The notes under the pieces: generated by a model
The model's database searches: none
Seen by the model: the letters and a program-made list of their open reading frames with translations, nothing else
Told to the model about the DNA's origin: nothing
From: Balneola sp. MJW-20
GTDB taxonomy: Bacteria; Bacteroidota; Rhodothermia; Balneolales; Balneolaceae
Length of the DNA: 64,000 nucleotides
NCBI RefSeq assembly: GCF_040811775.1
Contig: NZ_JBFNXW010000001.1
Location: 1,550,001 to 1,614,000 of the forward strand
Direction: 5' to 3'
Part shown: piece after piece, positions 46,191 through 55,548 of the stretch
Layout of the letters: every line of letters begins with the position of its first letter
Numbering within the stretch: position 1 is the stretch's first letter
Made by a program: the position numbers and the translations under genes

Positions 46191-47084
46191 TTACTGATCC
46201 CACAACTCGGCTCTGATCGTCTCGGCACTTTTATTGGATAGCAGGTATTCCAGCCGGATGCGGTTCTTCTCCGGGACCTTAGATTCCACCATCCGTGCAC
46301 TCTCGGGGGTATAGAGCACAAGGTCAGAATCTCTGACAAACAGCGGCAGGGATTTCCCGTAGATCGTACCTGCTACAAAGGACCCTTCAAAATGTATACT
46401 TCGCTTCAATTCATCAATGATCTTCGGGATGGTGTCTTCACCATCGGTTACCAGTCCGATCGTATCAAGAGCGGCCCGGTCAACAATGGACAGCAGGATA
46501 TCGGGATCGAAATCATAGACGATAGGCAGAATAAGAAGACTGTCGCTGAGGCTGCGGAACTGACTCATGAGATGGATCGGTACAAAAAGAGCGTCGTATT
46601 TCGCTGCCTTCTCATATTCATCAACAGCGATCACATCACTTTTAACCCCCACCTGTTTTTTGATGGCATCCGAGAGCATTTTGCCCAGTTCGCGGTTCTC
46701 TCCCACCGACGCCGAGCTTTGAATACGATCGGGCCATTCCATAAATCCAAGCTGTTCCTGAAATAACAATTCGATCTCTGACTCATCCAGTCCATAACCG
46801 ATCAGCTCTTCCACCAGTGCCTGCACTTTTTCGGAGCCTTTTTCCAACCGGTCTGACTTATTCAGCAGCGAGGTCTGACTTTTCACGGTGAAACCTCTTC
46901 CCTGCTCGCCTTCGATCAGACCCTCATCTTCCAGAATATGGTAGGCTTTTCTTACGGTATGAAAACTGGCTTCCAGTTGTTGTCCAAGCTCCCTGGTAGA
47001 GGGGAGGATCTCTCCCACCTGGAACTGTTTAGTGGCTATCATCAGCCGGATTCGGTCGGCAATATGTTTAGCCGATGACTTCAA
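46191..47084 (-). CDS. GntR-family transcriptional regulator
   Basis: A 297-aa regulator. The N-terminal winged HTH (about 1-70) shows IADRIRLMIATKQFQVGEIL, PSTRELGQQLEASFHTVRKA and EDEGLIEGEQGRGFTV, the GntR signature. The C-terminal part does not look like a YtrA-type tail or an aminotransferase domain. It has VGENRELGKMLSDAIKKQVG and a beta/alpha segment with LPIVYDFDPDILLSIVDRAA that resembles a periplasmic-binding-like or receiver-like fold. The ATG overlaps the mutS stop (ATGA). It may regulate the operon it sits in. Confidence 0.85.
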   Translation of the reverse strand: MKSSAKHIADRIRLMIATKQFQVGEILPSTRELGQQLEASFHTVRKAYHILEDEGLIEGEQGRGFTVKSQTSLLNKSDRLEKGSEKVQALVEELIGYGLDESEIELLFQEQLGFMEWPDRIQSSASVGENRELGKMLSDAIKKQVGVKSDVIAVDEYEKAAKYDALFVPIHLMSQFRSLSDSLLILPIVYDFDPDILLSIVDRAALDTIGLVTDGEDTIPKIIDELKRSIHFEGSFVAGTIYGKSLPLFVRDSDLVLYTPESARMVESKVPEKNRIRLEYLLSNKSAETIRAELWDQ

Positions 47085-49750
47085 TTATCTGCAAGTCTCT
47101 TCAGTTCGGTCATCAGCATGAGTGCTTCGATGGGAGTCATACGATCGGGATCCACAGCTTCCAGTTTATTCAGCAGTGTCTCAATTCTAGGGTCGATATG
47201 AGTCTGAAACATGGACATTTGTTGTGTCTCCGGCTGCTTTTCGATCGTATCGGAGATCGCTTTTGAGGCAGCCTTTTTTGCACCGGCTTCCTTTTCAATG
47301 CTGCCGTTTGAGTTGGTGATATCCAGGCTGTGGTTTTCCAGATTGCCCAGGATCTCCTTTGCCCGGTCTATCACCGGCGTGGGGAGCCCGGCCATATTCG
47401 CTACCTGGATTCCATAGGAGTGATCCGCTCCACCCCGGATCAGTTTTCTGAGAAAGATCACTTTTCCGTCGTGTTCCTTAACCTGCACGTTGAAATTCAC
47501 GATGCGGTCATACATTTCTTCCAGTTCATTCAGCTCATGATAGTGCGTAGCAAAAAGGGTCTTAGCAGCAACAGGAGCATGATTGTGCAGGTATTCTGCC
47601 AGCGACCAGGCGATACTCAGTCCATCGAAAGTACTGGTGCCGCGGCCCACTTCATCCAGCAGGATCAATGATCGCTGGGTGGCATTATTCAGGATATTGG
47701 CGGCTTCATTCATTTCAACCAGGAAAGTACTCTCACCGGCCGCTAGGTTATCAGAGGCCCCGACCCGGGTAAAGATCTTGTCAACCATCCCTATATATGC
47801 TGACTTTGCCGGAACAAAGGATCCGACCTGGGCCAGCAGAACGATCAGGCCGGTTTGGCGAAGGATGATACTCTTACCGGCCATATTCGGTCCGGTGATG
47901 ATCAGGATCTGCTGGTTATCATTGTTCAGCAGTACATCATTGGGAATAAATGGTTCACCCAGGGGCAGTGACTTTTCGACCACCGGGTGCCGGCCTTTTT
48001 TGATATCGATCTTGTCGTCATCTCTTACTTCCGGTTTTCCATAATTGTTCTTAAAGGCCACTTCAGCAAATCCCTGCAGACAATCCAGTTCTGCAATGGC
48101 CTGGGCGATCTGCTGTACATCATCGGCATAATCTGCAACATAAAGGCGGAGCTCATCAAAGAGCTCATACTCCAGGGTCTTGGATCGCTCTTCAGCTGAG
48201 AGCACCTTCTCTTCTACTTCTTTCAGCTCCGGAGTGATATATCGCTCGGAATTAACCAGCGTTTGCTTCCGGATGAAAGTATCAGGTACTTTATCTTTGT
48301 GAGTATTGGTAACCTCGATATAGTAGCCGAACACTTTATTATATCCGATCTTCAGAGAGGGGATTCCATGCTCTTTGGAAAGCTCATCCTTGATCCTGGC
48401 AATGTAATTCTTACCGTTCTTCGCAATATCACGCAATTCATCCAGCTCCTCATTGAAGCCGTCCCTGAACATACCGCCATCCCTTGTACTTGCCGGTACC
48501 TCATCATTCAACGCTTTATGAATACGGTCCTGCAGTTCGATCATCAATTTGAGCCTGCCGGATACATCCTGCAGCATTGGATCTTCATTAGAAGCGATCT
48601 GGCTTTTTAACCGGGGGACCTGCGCAAGGGAAAGCTTCAGCTGTACCAGGTCCCGGGCATTACAGCGACCTATACAGATACGGGAGATCAGTCGCTCCAG
48701 GTCGCCCACCTGCTCCAGTTCTTCCCTTAAATTTCCGCGCACTTCATGATCTTTAAATAAAGCCTCCACTGCATCAAGGCGCTGCTGGATCGGCTTGAGC
48801 CTTTTCAGCGGGCGCATGATCCATCTTCTCAGTAACCGGCCTCCCATAGCGGTACTGGTATGATCCATAATAGAGATCAGCGTCCCGTCTGTCCCTCCTT
48901 CCTGAATACTTGTGGTCAGTTCCAGGTTCCTCTTAGTTGCCGCATCCAGCGACATAAACTCGTTACTCTCGTATTTATATAGCCTGCGAAGATGGCGCAG
49001 ATAAGCTTTCTGAGTCTCCTGCATATAGTGCATCAGGGCACCGGCAGCTATATGGGCAGTCTTGAGCTCTTCCACCCCAAATCCTTTCAAAGAATGTGTC
49101 TTAAAGTGTTCGGTCAGTAGATCGTAACCATAGGAACCTTCATACACCCAATCTTCTATGAAGGTGATATTATAATGATCCCAGTGCTGCTCCAGTTTAT
49201 TCTTCATTTTAGAGGGCAGCAATACCTCTGAAGGCTGAATAGCCGCCATGAGGTTAGGCAAAGATTCTTCCCGTAATTCACTCAGCGCAAATTCACCAGT
49301 GGAGATATCAGAAAAAGCCACACCTACACGATCATTGCTGTGAAAAACCGAGATGATGTAATTATTTCTTTTGTGTTCAAGCAGCTTTTCTGAAAGAGTA
49401 ACTCCGGGAGTAGTGATCTCCGTTACTTCCCGATCTACGATCTTCCTGCCCGCCTTCTTAGCATCTTCCGGGTCTTCCGTTTGTTCACAAACGGCAACTT
49501 TATAGCCTTTCTTTACCAGTTTAGGCAGGTAATTATCCAGTGCATGATAGGGAAATCCTGCCAGCGGAGTCTGATCGCCCCCGTTATTTCTTTTTGTTAG
49601 AGTGATCCCCAGCTCTTTGCTTACCAGTTTTGCATCATCCGAAAAGGTCTCATAGAAATCCCCCACCCTGAATAATAAAATGGTTCCGGGATGTTCTTCC
49701 TTTATCTCAAAATACTGACGCATTAAAGGAGTCTGCTTACGCGCGCTCAT
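47081..49750 (-). CDS. mutS: DNA mismatch repair protein MutS
   Basis: The 889-aa mismatch-recognition ATPase. The mismatch-contacting F-x-E is in GDFYETF (Phe32, Glu34). Connector and lever domains follow, with the ATPase site TGPNMAGKSIILRQTG and the Walker B/signature DEVGRGTSTFDGLSIAW. ATHYHEL also present. A C-terminal helix-turn-helix dimerisation segment (EALMLMTELKRLAD) completes a full MutS. It heads the mutS-GntR-helicase operon. mutL is not in the window. Confidence 0.97.
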   Translation of the reverse strand: MSARKQTPLMRQYFEIKEEHPGTILLFRVGDFYETFSDDAKLVSKELGITLTKRNNGGDQTPLAGFPYHALDNYLPKLVKKGYKVAVCEQTEDPEDAKKAGRKIVDREVTEITTPGVTLSEKLLEHKRNNYIISVFHSNDRVGVAFSDISTGEFALSELREESLPNLMAAIQPSEVLLPSKMKNKLEQHWDHYNITFIEDWVYEGSYGYDLLTEHFKTHSLKGFGVEELKTAHIAAGALMHYMQETQKAYLRHLRRLYKYESNEFMSLDAATKRNLELTTSIQEGGTDGTLISIMDHTSTAMGGRLLRRWIMRPLKRLKPIQQRLDAVEALFKDHEVRGNLREELEQVGDLERLISRICIGRCNARDLVQLKLSLAQVPRLKSQIASNEDPMLQDVSGRLKLMIELQDRIHKALNDEVPASTRDGGMFRDGFNEELDELRDIAKNGKNYIARIKDELSKEHGIPSLKIGYNKVFGYYIEVTNTHKDKVPDTFIRKQTLVNSERYITPELKEVEEKVLSAEERSKTLEYELFDELRLYVADYADDVQQIAQAIAELDCLQGFAEVAFKNNYGKPEVRDDDKIDIKKGRHPVVEKSLPLGEPFIPNDVLLNNDNQQILIITGPNMAGKSIILRQTGLIVLLAQVGSFVPAKSAYIGMVDKIFTRVGASDNLAAGESTFLVEMNEAANILNNATQRSLILLDEVGRGTSTFDGLSIAWSLAEYLHNHAPVAAKTLFATHYHELNELEEMYDRIVNFNVQVKEHDGKVIFLRKLIRGGADHSYGIQVANMAGLPTPVIDRAKEILGNLENHSLDITNSNGSIEKEAGAKKAASKAISDTIEKQPETQQMSMFQTHIDPRIETLLNKLEAVDPDRMTPIEALMLMTELKRLADN

Positions 49751-49899
49751 GTCCTGATCGTTGAATAGGGATTCTTATTTTTATTTAGCTGAATTTAAGT
49801 ATTGTAATGTACAAACTTAAAAACTCAGAATCGGGTATGAGTGTTTGGAAATATGTGCAAATCACAAGTATTTTAGAGTGTTAAATCAAAAAGATATAC

Positions 49900-50808
49900 G
49901 TGCAGAACTTTAAAGATTTCTGGAACCAATCGTACAAGCTGATCAGCAGGAAGGATGTCTTCTTTAATGCCTCTGCTGTCACCTTCAATTTGTTCATATG
50001 TGCGATCCCATTTCTGCTGATCCTCCTTTCTATTTTAGGATATATTCTGTCTGTTGATGAGGCCTTTAACGAACTGGTCAGGTATGGTCAGGAGTTATTT
50101 CCCAATTTCACTTATGAATCGCAGAGCTCCGATGTTATAAAAGGACCTATAACCATCGAAACTATACTTCGCCCGCTTGTCGGCGCCCGGGAAGCTTTCG
50201 GTATTGCCGGTATCGTGATCCTTTTATTCTTCACTCAGGGACTCATACACTCTCTGAAGCATGTATTATTCGATTCCTTTGACATAGAGGAACGTAAACA
50301 TCCCATCATGGATGCTGTCTATAACTTCCTGGCTTTCGGTCTCCTGGGGACCGTTTTTCTGTTCTTCAGTCTATCGGTATCTGTGGTCTCCCTGCTTGAC
50401 CTGGATGACTTCACGATCCCTTTTACAGAAGTTGTGATAAACCTGCCCTGGATCTATGATGTTCTGAACATCATCCTCCCGATCATACTCACCTTTTTTA
50501 TTCAGTATGTGGTATTTCGGTTCATCAGTGAAAGAAAGATCCGGCCTCAGGTAGCTGTCATGGGAGCCGCAACCTATACCCTCTTATTTGAAGGAGCCCG
50601 ATTCGGCCTCAGTACTTATCTGAATTATGCCTTTTCTGCCTACCGTTTTTTCTATCAGGGCTACACTATTCTGGTCATAATCAGTATCTGGATCTTCTAC
50701 TCTGCTCTGCTGTTTGTATTAGCAACGCTTCTTGCCCGTGCTTATAAGGACGTTTATGTATCCAACCGGCCGACCATTGAAGAAAACCCATACAATGCCA
50801 TCTCCTGA
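49900..50808 (+). CDS. YihY/BrkB-family inner membrane protein
   Basis: A 302-aa membrane protein with six helices of the YihY/virulence factor BrkB family (often misnamed RNase BN). The start is GTG (MQNFKDFWNQSYKLISRKDV). FNASAVTFNLFICAIPFLLI (about 22-41) is the first helix motif. Later RFISERKIRPQVAVMGAATY and YLNYAFSAYRFFYQGYT match the family core. Function unknown. The stop overlaps the next gene's start (TGATG). Confidence 0.9.
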   Translation: MQNFKDFWNQSYKLISRKDVFFNASAVTFNLFICAIPFLLILLSILGYILSVDEAFNELVRYGQELFPNFTYESQSSDVIKGPITIETILRPLVGAREAFGIAGIVILLFFTQGLIHSLKHVLFDSFDIEERKHPIMDAVYNFLAFGLLGTVFLFFSLSVSVVSLLDLDDFTIPFTEVVINLPWIYDVLNIILPIILTFFIQYVVFRFISERKIRPQVAVMGAATYTLLFEGARFGLSTYLNYAFSAYRFFYQGYTILVIISIWIFYSALLFVLATLLARAYKDVYVSNRPTIEENPYNAIS

Positions 50809-51413
50809 TGGGATCAGTTCTAAGGCGGTCATATTATGAAAGAGACGATGTGGTTATCATTGCCAAAGACCTGCTGGGGAAGGTCTTGTGTACCGAAATA
50901 AATGGTTTATTTACCGCCGGTAAGATCGTTGAAACAGAAGCTTATGATGGCCGATGCGATAATGCCTGCCATTCTCATATTCACGGTCGCACAGACCGTA
51001 CTTCTATTATGTTTGGTCCCGGCGGGCATGCCTATGTATATCTTTGCTACGGGATACATCATCTCTTTAATGTAGTCACTAACCGGGAAGGACTGGCCGA
51101 CGCCGTTCTGGTACGAGGTATAGAACCGCTGGATGGGGTGGATACTATTTTACAACGCAGGAACAAGGAACAGCTTCAGCGATCGGTAGGAGGGGGACCC
51201 GGAATTGCATCTCAGGCACTGGGGATAACTACCGATCACTACGGGACCGATCTCACCGGTAACCGGATCTGGATCGAAGACCGGGATTTTCAGGTTCGGG
51301 ACAAAGAAATCATTGCCAGTCCCAGGGTCGGAATAGACTATGCCGGTGAAGATGCTAAGCTGCCCTGGAGGTTCCGCATAAGAGGAAACAGGTTTACCAG
51401 TCCGGCGAAGTAA
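50808..51413 (+). CDS. 3-methyladenine DNA glycosylase (AAG/Mpg family)
   Basis: A 201-aa base-excision enzyme that removes alkylated purines. LLGKVLCTEINGLFTAGKIV (about 23-42) with ETEAYDG (catalytic Glu), then FGPGGHAYVYLCYGIHHLFN (about 69-88) and AVLVRGIEP, form the AAG core. GGPGIASQALGI and late SPRVGIDYAGEDAKLPWRF are also signatures. Length normal. Coupled to the upstream BrkB-family gene. Confidence 0.95.
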   Translation: MGSVLRRSYYERDDVVIIAKDLLGKVLCTEINGLFTAGKIVETEAYDGRCDNACHSHIHGRTDRTSIMFGPGGHAYVYLCYGIHHLFNVVTNREGLADAVLVRGIEPLDGVDTILQRRNKEQLQRSVGGGPGIASQALGITTDHYGTDLTGNRIWIEDRDFQVRDKEIIASPRVGIDYAGEDAKLPWRFRIRGNRFTSPAK

Positions 51414-51493
51414 GGATTTTCGTGATTACTCAGTTACAAAGTTACAGAGAGGCAAAGTGACAGAGTGAGGCTCCTTGCCCATTTCACATTTCC

Positions 51494-51521
51494 CAGAATT
51501 CAGACTTCAGACTTCAGACTT
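51494..51521. repeat. short tandem repeat (7-bp unit)
   Basis: Four CAGACTT-type units (CAGAATT then three CAGACTT) between the Mpg and YceI genes, possible slippage site in a 204-bp spacer. Confidence 0.8.
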
Positions 51522-51617
51522 CAAAAAAATTAATTTAACATTAAATGAAATGATGCAGGATTTATTCTGGTTATGCACTCAAAACATAACCCAAAAACAT
51601 AAATCTCTTATATCATT

Positions 51618-52223
51618 ATGAACTTCATCAAGAAAAACCTCAAGACTTTTAGCGTACTGACCTTCGCTGTTTTTGCTGTAGCCATGACTAACATGGTTGC
51701 CACCAGCTGGGATGTTGACAAGTCCCACAGTGCGATCAATTTTGAAGTAACTCACTTTTTCACTCCGGTAAACGGACAATTCAACGACTATACTGCTCAG
51801 GTTAACTTCGACCCGAACAACCTCGAAGAGAGCATGATCGACGTACAGATCATGGTAAACAGCATCGATACAAAAAATGAAAAGAGAGACGGACATCTGA
51901 AGTCTGCTGATTTTTTCAATGCTTCTGAATATCCTATGATGACATTCAAGAGCACCGAGATCCGTTCTGTAGGAAATAACAAATTTGTAGCGGTTGGTGA
52001 TCTTCAGATCAAAGATGTAAGCCGTGAGATCGAACTTCCATTCACACTTCTTGGTGTTCAGGACAATCCAATGGCAGAAGGTAAGCTGGTTGCCGGTATT
52101 ACTTCTGAAATGATGATCGACCGCACCGAGTTTGACGTAGGTGTTGGTGACTGGGCTTCTGACGCTGTGATCGGTGATGAAGTTACTGTAAACCTGAATC
52201 TCGAGCTGCATACTGAGAAGTAA
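51618..52223 (+). CDS. YceI-family lipocalin-like protein
   Basis: A 201-aa exported protein with a signal peptide (about 1-30) and a YceI beta-barrel that usually binds a polyisoprenoid. WDVDKSHSAINFEVTHFFTP (about 33-52), DFFNASEYPMMTFKSTEI (about 97-114), VGDLQIKDVSREIELPFTL and MMIDRTEFDVG follow the family order exactly. Role likely in isoprenoid quinone or lipid handling in the envelope. Followed by a good intrinsic terminator. Confidence 0.93.
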   Translation: MNFIKKNLKTFSVLTFAVFAVAMTNMVATSWDVDKSHSAINFEVTHFFTPVNGQFNDYTAQVNFDPNNLEESMIDVQIMVNSIDTKNEKRDGHLKSADFFNASEYPMMTFKSTEIRSVGNNKFVAVGDLQIKDVSREIELPFTLLGVQDNPMAEGKLVAGITSEMMIDRTEFDVGVGDWASDAVIGDEVTVNLNLELHTEK

Positions 52224-52246
52224 TCAGATTTATTTACTTATTTTCA

Positions 52247-52280
52247 AAAGCATCGTTTCTAAGAGACGATGCTTTTTTTT
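52247..52280 (+). terminator. intrinsic terminator after yceI
   Basis: AAAGCATCGTTTCTAAGAG-ACGATGCTTTTTTTT: 8-bp core stem AGCATCGT/ACGATGCT and T-tract, about 24 bp after the stop. Confidence 0.9.
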
Positions 52281-52319
52281 ATTTTCATGTCCGCAAAACA
52301 ATCATTCCACAACGGAAGC

Positions 52320-52883
52320 ATGAATAAGAAAAGAATTTACCTTATATCCGGTTTTATTTTACTCGCAGCGATCTCCCGATTATTTCCACATCCCACGAAC
52401 TTTACACCCATCGGTGCGATCTCGATTTTTGGCGCTGCCTATTTTTCTGATAAAAAGCTGGCCTTTCTGCTTCCGCTTTTTGCCATGTTTATAAGTGATC
52501 TGCTTGTAAACAACATTCTCTTCGGTTCTTTTTATGATGGCTTCATGCTATTCACACCCGGATTCTGGTACATTTACGGGTCCATCGCACTGATGGTGCT
52601 GGTAGGATTTGTTTTCCTGAAAAAAGTAACCGTTTCCCGAGTAATCGGAGGTGGACTGGTCAGCAGTGTATTATTCTTCCTTATCACTAATGCCGGTGTC
52701 TGGCTGGGAAGTCCGCTTTATCCACAGACCCTGGAGGGACTCATGAGCAGTTATGCCATGGGTATTCCATTTTTCCAGTATTCTGTTCTGGGCACTCTGT
52801 TTTATTCTGCCATTATGTTCGGTGCCTTTGAATATGCTAAGAACCGGTTTCCTGATCTGCAGAAAAAAGAGATTCGCCTCTGA
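52320..52883 (+). CDS. DUF6580-type membrane protein
   Basis: A 187-aa integral membrane protein with about six helices. SRLFPHPTNFTPIGAISIFG (about 18-37) and AMFISDLLVNNILFGSFYDG are the conserved features I associate with DUF6580; the name is from memory. The compact six-helix layout resembles ECF-transporter S components, but no ECF ATPase is nearby, so that is speculation. I use ATG 52320; a longer frame from 52269 would run through the yceI terminator. Confidence 0.75.
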   Translation: MNKKRIYLISGFILLAAISRLFPHPTNFTPIGAISIFGAAYFSDKKLAFLLPLFAMFISDLLVNNILFGSFYDGFMLFTPGFWYIYGSIALMVLVGFVFLKKVTVSRVIGGGLVSSVLFFLITNAGVWLGSPLYPQTLEGLMSSYAMGIPFFQYSVLGTLFYSAIMFGAFEYAKNRFPDLQKKEIRL

Positions 52884-52945
52884 GATTGACTTACGGTCAA
52901 TTCCTTTTTTAATTGCGCCGAATACAATCCATTTAAATCACTTCC

Positions 52946-53665
52946 ATGCCCAGGATCCTGATTACCGGAGCAACATCCGGAATAGGCAAAGAATTAGCGC
53001 ATCAATTATCCGATAAGGGACATATCCTCTCATTGGTTGGACGCAGAGAGGAACGCCTGCAGGAGATCCAAAACGAATTAAAGGGTGAGGTATATATTCA
53101 TCCGCTGGATGTAACGGATCTGGACATGGCCGAAAAAGTATTCAAAGAACTCATTGAAAAAATGGGTGGCATGGACATTATGATCCTGAATGCAGGGGTG
53201 GGCCGTGCCAGGACCATGAATCCCTGGGAAGTAGATGAGCAGATCATTGATGTAAATGTGCGTGCCTTTTCTCACGGACTGCATTACGCCTTCACTTATT
53301 TTATGGAACAGGGTCACGGGCACATCGTCGGGATCTCATCGATCGCCTCTCTTGCCGCTTCACACCGTGCGGCTGCTTATACTGCTTCCAAACATTTTAT
53401 TTCCAACTATATGACCGGTTTCAGGCAGAAAGCACGACGCTTTGATGCTGATATCTATGTCACAGACATTCGCCCGGGCTTTGTATGGACTGAGATGACT
53501 CAGAATAATAAGGGCATGTTCTGGGTAGCCCCGGTCGAAAAAGCCACCCGTCAGATCGTTAAGGCAATAGAGAAGAAGAAAAGTCACGCATACATTACTA
53601 AAAGATGGCGACTGGTTGCCTGGGTGTTAAAACTGGTCCCACAATGGTTATGGGACAGGATCTGA
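52946..53665 (+). CDS. SDR-family NAD(P)-dependent oxidoreductase
   Basis: A 239-aa classical short-chain dehydrogenase. The coenzyme loop ITGATSGIGKELA (about 6-18) and NAGVGR (about 82-87) are present, and the catalytic YTASK is at about 144-148, preceded by the Ser of GISSIAS. The C-terminal IEKKKSHAYITKRWRLVAW is typical of the YdfG/DltE-like cytosolic group. Substrate unknown. Converges on the DUF2256 gene, 1 bp apart. Confidence 0.92.
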   Translation: MPRILITGATSGIGKELAHQLSDKGHILSLVGRREERLQEIQNELKGEVYIHPLDVTDLDMAEKVFKELIEKMGGMDIMILNAGVGRARTMNPWEVDEQIIDVNVRAFSHGLHYAFTYFMEQGHGHIVGISSIASLAASHRAAAYTASKHFISNYMTGFRQKARRFDADIYVTDIRPGFVWTEMTQNNKGMFWVAPVEKATRQIVKAIEKKKSHAYITKRWRLVAWVLKLVPQWLWDRI

Positions 53666-53666
53666 G

Positions 53667-53825
53667 TCACTTATTTCTCCGGCATCGCTCACTGCAATAT
53701 TTCACGTTTTCCCAGTCATCCTCCCATTTCTTCCTCCAGGCAAACGGTCTTCCACACACTTCACAGATCTTGGTTGGAAGATCCCCTTTCTTTCTCATCT
53801 TATTACTTTTACTCGAGCGACTCAT
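53667..53825 (-). CDS. DUF2256 small zinc-ribbon-like protein
   Basis: A 52-aa gene, too short for most ORF callers. The reading shows [20 protein letters not shown] and [20 protein letters not shown]: four Cys as CxxC (21, 24) and CxxxC (44, 48), with Trp30/Trp34 between, the DUF2256 pattern. Such genes commonly sit next to photolyase/cryptochrome genes. The ATG overlaps the photolyase stop (ATGA), so it is translated with it. Probably binds one Zn2+; partner unknown. Confidence 0.85.
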   Translation of the reverse strand: MSRSSKSNKMRKKGDLPTKICEVCGRPFAWRKKWEDDWENVKYCSERCRRNK

Positions 53826-55285
53826 TTCTTGATGTGTACTTTTTTGATCCTTTGCGCTTCTTCTTTAACCTTTTCTTTACTCCGGTATGACCATAACTCT
53901 TTCGAAGCTTTTTTATAACTCTCTTTGATATCCCGGATCACCGGTTCAGGATAATCCTTACCGATCCTGCAGTCATACATTTCCTGTTCCATGGCACTTA
54001 ATTTCCACGGTTCATGGATCTGTTCGCCCGGCACTTTCTCAAGCTCAGGGACCCATTTCTTAATAAAATCACCTTCCGGATCATGATCATAACCTTGTTT
54101 AACCGGATTGTAGATCCTGATCGTATTGGTCCCGGTTACACCGGCCTGCATCTGAAACTGCGGGTAATGGATCCCGGGTTCAAAATCCAGGAACTGCCTG
54201 GCCAGATGTCTGGCTCCCCGCCTCCAGTCCAGCCAGAGATGATGGGTTAAAAAGGATACCAGCATTGCACGCATTCTGAAATTAAGGTATCCGGTCTTTA
54301 TCAGCGATCTCATACAGGCATCTACCATAGGAAATCCGGTATTCCCGGTTTCCCAGGCTAAATAATTATTTTCATCCCATTCCTGTCTGATATCAGAATA
54401 TCCGCGGTTATAGTTCTCAAACTCCATCCGTGGTTCGGCTTCAAATTTCTGAATGAAATGACAATGCCAGTGCAGCCTTTTCTCAAAACTTCTCAGCGGC
54501 CTTTTAAAATCAGAATCTTCTGCCTCTTTTCTGAAGGCCTCATGTACCTGGGCAAGAGACAGGTTGCCCCAGGTGATATACGGAGAGATACGGCTGCAGG
54601 ATCTTCGGGCCGGGCCCGGTTTTGAAATATGTTTGCTGTAATATTCTCCCCGTTCATAGAGAAAACTATTCAAATACTTTCTGCCCTTCTTCTCTCCCCC
54701 TTCCTGAAAATTATCATCTCTTTTAGCCCATTCTTCAGGATGCTCCTTTCCCTCAGACAGACTATTCAATAATTCAACATCAGCAGCCGGAATACTGGAG
54801 ACATCATTATGCAAAGGATCGCGAATGATCCGTTCTTTCCACTTACCTCTCCAGTTCTTTCGGTTCATCAATCCCCGGTGTACTGCATTGGTCGGGAACT
54901 CCTTCCATAGAATGTCCTGCTCAGCAAACCATTCTTTAAGCCTGAGGTCTCGCTGATAGGTCGTATTCACTCCGGTTTCTTCATGCGACCAGATGGTATC
55001 AATGGTCATCCGATCAGATATTTCACGGAAAGCCTCAACTGCATCCATATACATGATCTTCAGCTGAAGGCCTTTACTGGTCAGAGTCTGCTGCATCTCA
55101 TCGAGGCTTTCTTTTACAAACCGCCAGTGGCGGACCTCGTAATGCGGATCTTCTACCAGTTCCGGTTCAAACAAATAAAGTAAAATAACCGGATGCTTAC
55201 TTTGCTCAGCTGCTTTAAGTGAAGCATGGTCTGAAAGTCTCAGGTCTCTCTTGAACCAGACTATATTTACGGTTTCTTTTTTCAT
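53822..55285 (-). CDS. cryptochrome/photolyase family flavoprotein
   Basis: A 487-aa blue-light flavoprotein with an N-terminal antenna domain ([19 protein letters not shown], about 6-24) and a C-terminal FAD domain. The FAD site shows [20 protein letters not shown] and [20 protein letters not shown], then [20 protein letters not shown]. Classical CPD photolyases usually have HNR-R-M where this reads NFRMRAM, so it belongs to a diverged cryptochrome-like branch. CPD repair is possible but not shown. It lies between DUF3253 and DUF2256 genes, overlapping both by 4 nt. Confidence 0.88.
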   Translation of the reverse strand: MKKETVNIVWFKRDLRLSDHASLKAAEQSKHPVILLYLFEPELVEDPHYEVRHWRFVKESLDEMQQTLTSKGLQLKIMYMDAVEAFREISDRMTIDTIWSHEETGVNTTYQRDLRLKEWFAEQDILWKEFPTNAVHRGLMNRKNWRGKWKERIIRDPLHNDVSSIPAADVELLNSLSEGKEHPEEWAKRDDNFQEGGEKKGRKYLNSFLYERGEYYSKHISKPGPARRSCSRISPYITWGNLSLAQVHEAFRKEAEDSDFKRPLRSFEKRLHWHCHFIQKFEAEPRMEFENYNRGYSDIRQEWDENNYLAWETGNTGFPMVDACMRSLIKTGYLNFRMRAMLVSFLTHHLWLDWRRGARHLARQFLDFEPGIHYPQFQMQAGVTGTNTIRIYNPVKQGYDHDPEGDFIKKWVPELEKVPGEQIHEPWKLSAMEQEMYDCRIGKDYPEPVIRDIKESYKKASKELWSYRSKEKVKEEAQRIKKVHIKK

Positions 55286-55548
55286 GTATGAATTTGAATT
55301 CTAACCGGCCCCATTACCTTTTCAGGGTCTTCCACCATAGTACCTTTCTGAAGTATTCTAACCTTTTTCTGATGATGAAGATCAGAAGCTTTTTCCATGA
55401 CCACAGGCATCAGCTTTCGCCAGTTTTCAGGATCCAGACTCCGGCATACTTCTGAGGGACAGATCGACTTCTCTTTGCCTCTGTCCCTGCACAGCCGGAG
55501 GATCTCATTCTCAATCTCTTTTCCTGATCTCCTCATAGCTTTTCTCAA
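55282..55548 (-). CDS. DUF3253 family protein
   Basis: An 88-aa soluble protein. [20 protein letters not shown] (about 15-34) then [20 protein letters not shown] and [16 protein letters not shown] follow the DUF3253 pattern, a small winged-HTH-like domain. The start at 55548 overlaps the 3' end of the cryptochrome-DASH gene by 38 bp. The internal ATG at 55536 is an alternative. The stop overlaps the photolyase start by 4 nt. Often co-located with photolyases; role unknown. Confidence 0.8.
   Translation of the reverse strand: MRKAMRRSGKEIENEILRLCRDRGKEKSICPSEVCRSLDPENWRKLMPVVMEKASDLHHQKKVRILQKGTMVEDPEKVMGPVRIQIHT

Noticed and set aside
46166..46339. Longer helicase start inside the GntR coding region
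   Set aside because: The extra 58 residues look random (RSRRRTASGW...) and overlap a well-supported gene; TTG at 46165 gives a natural N-terminus.
51579..52211. Minus-strand open frame of 210 aa opposite yceI
   Set aside because: YceI has all family motifs on the plus strand; the reverse frame shows no motif.
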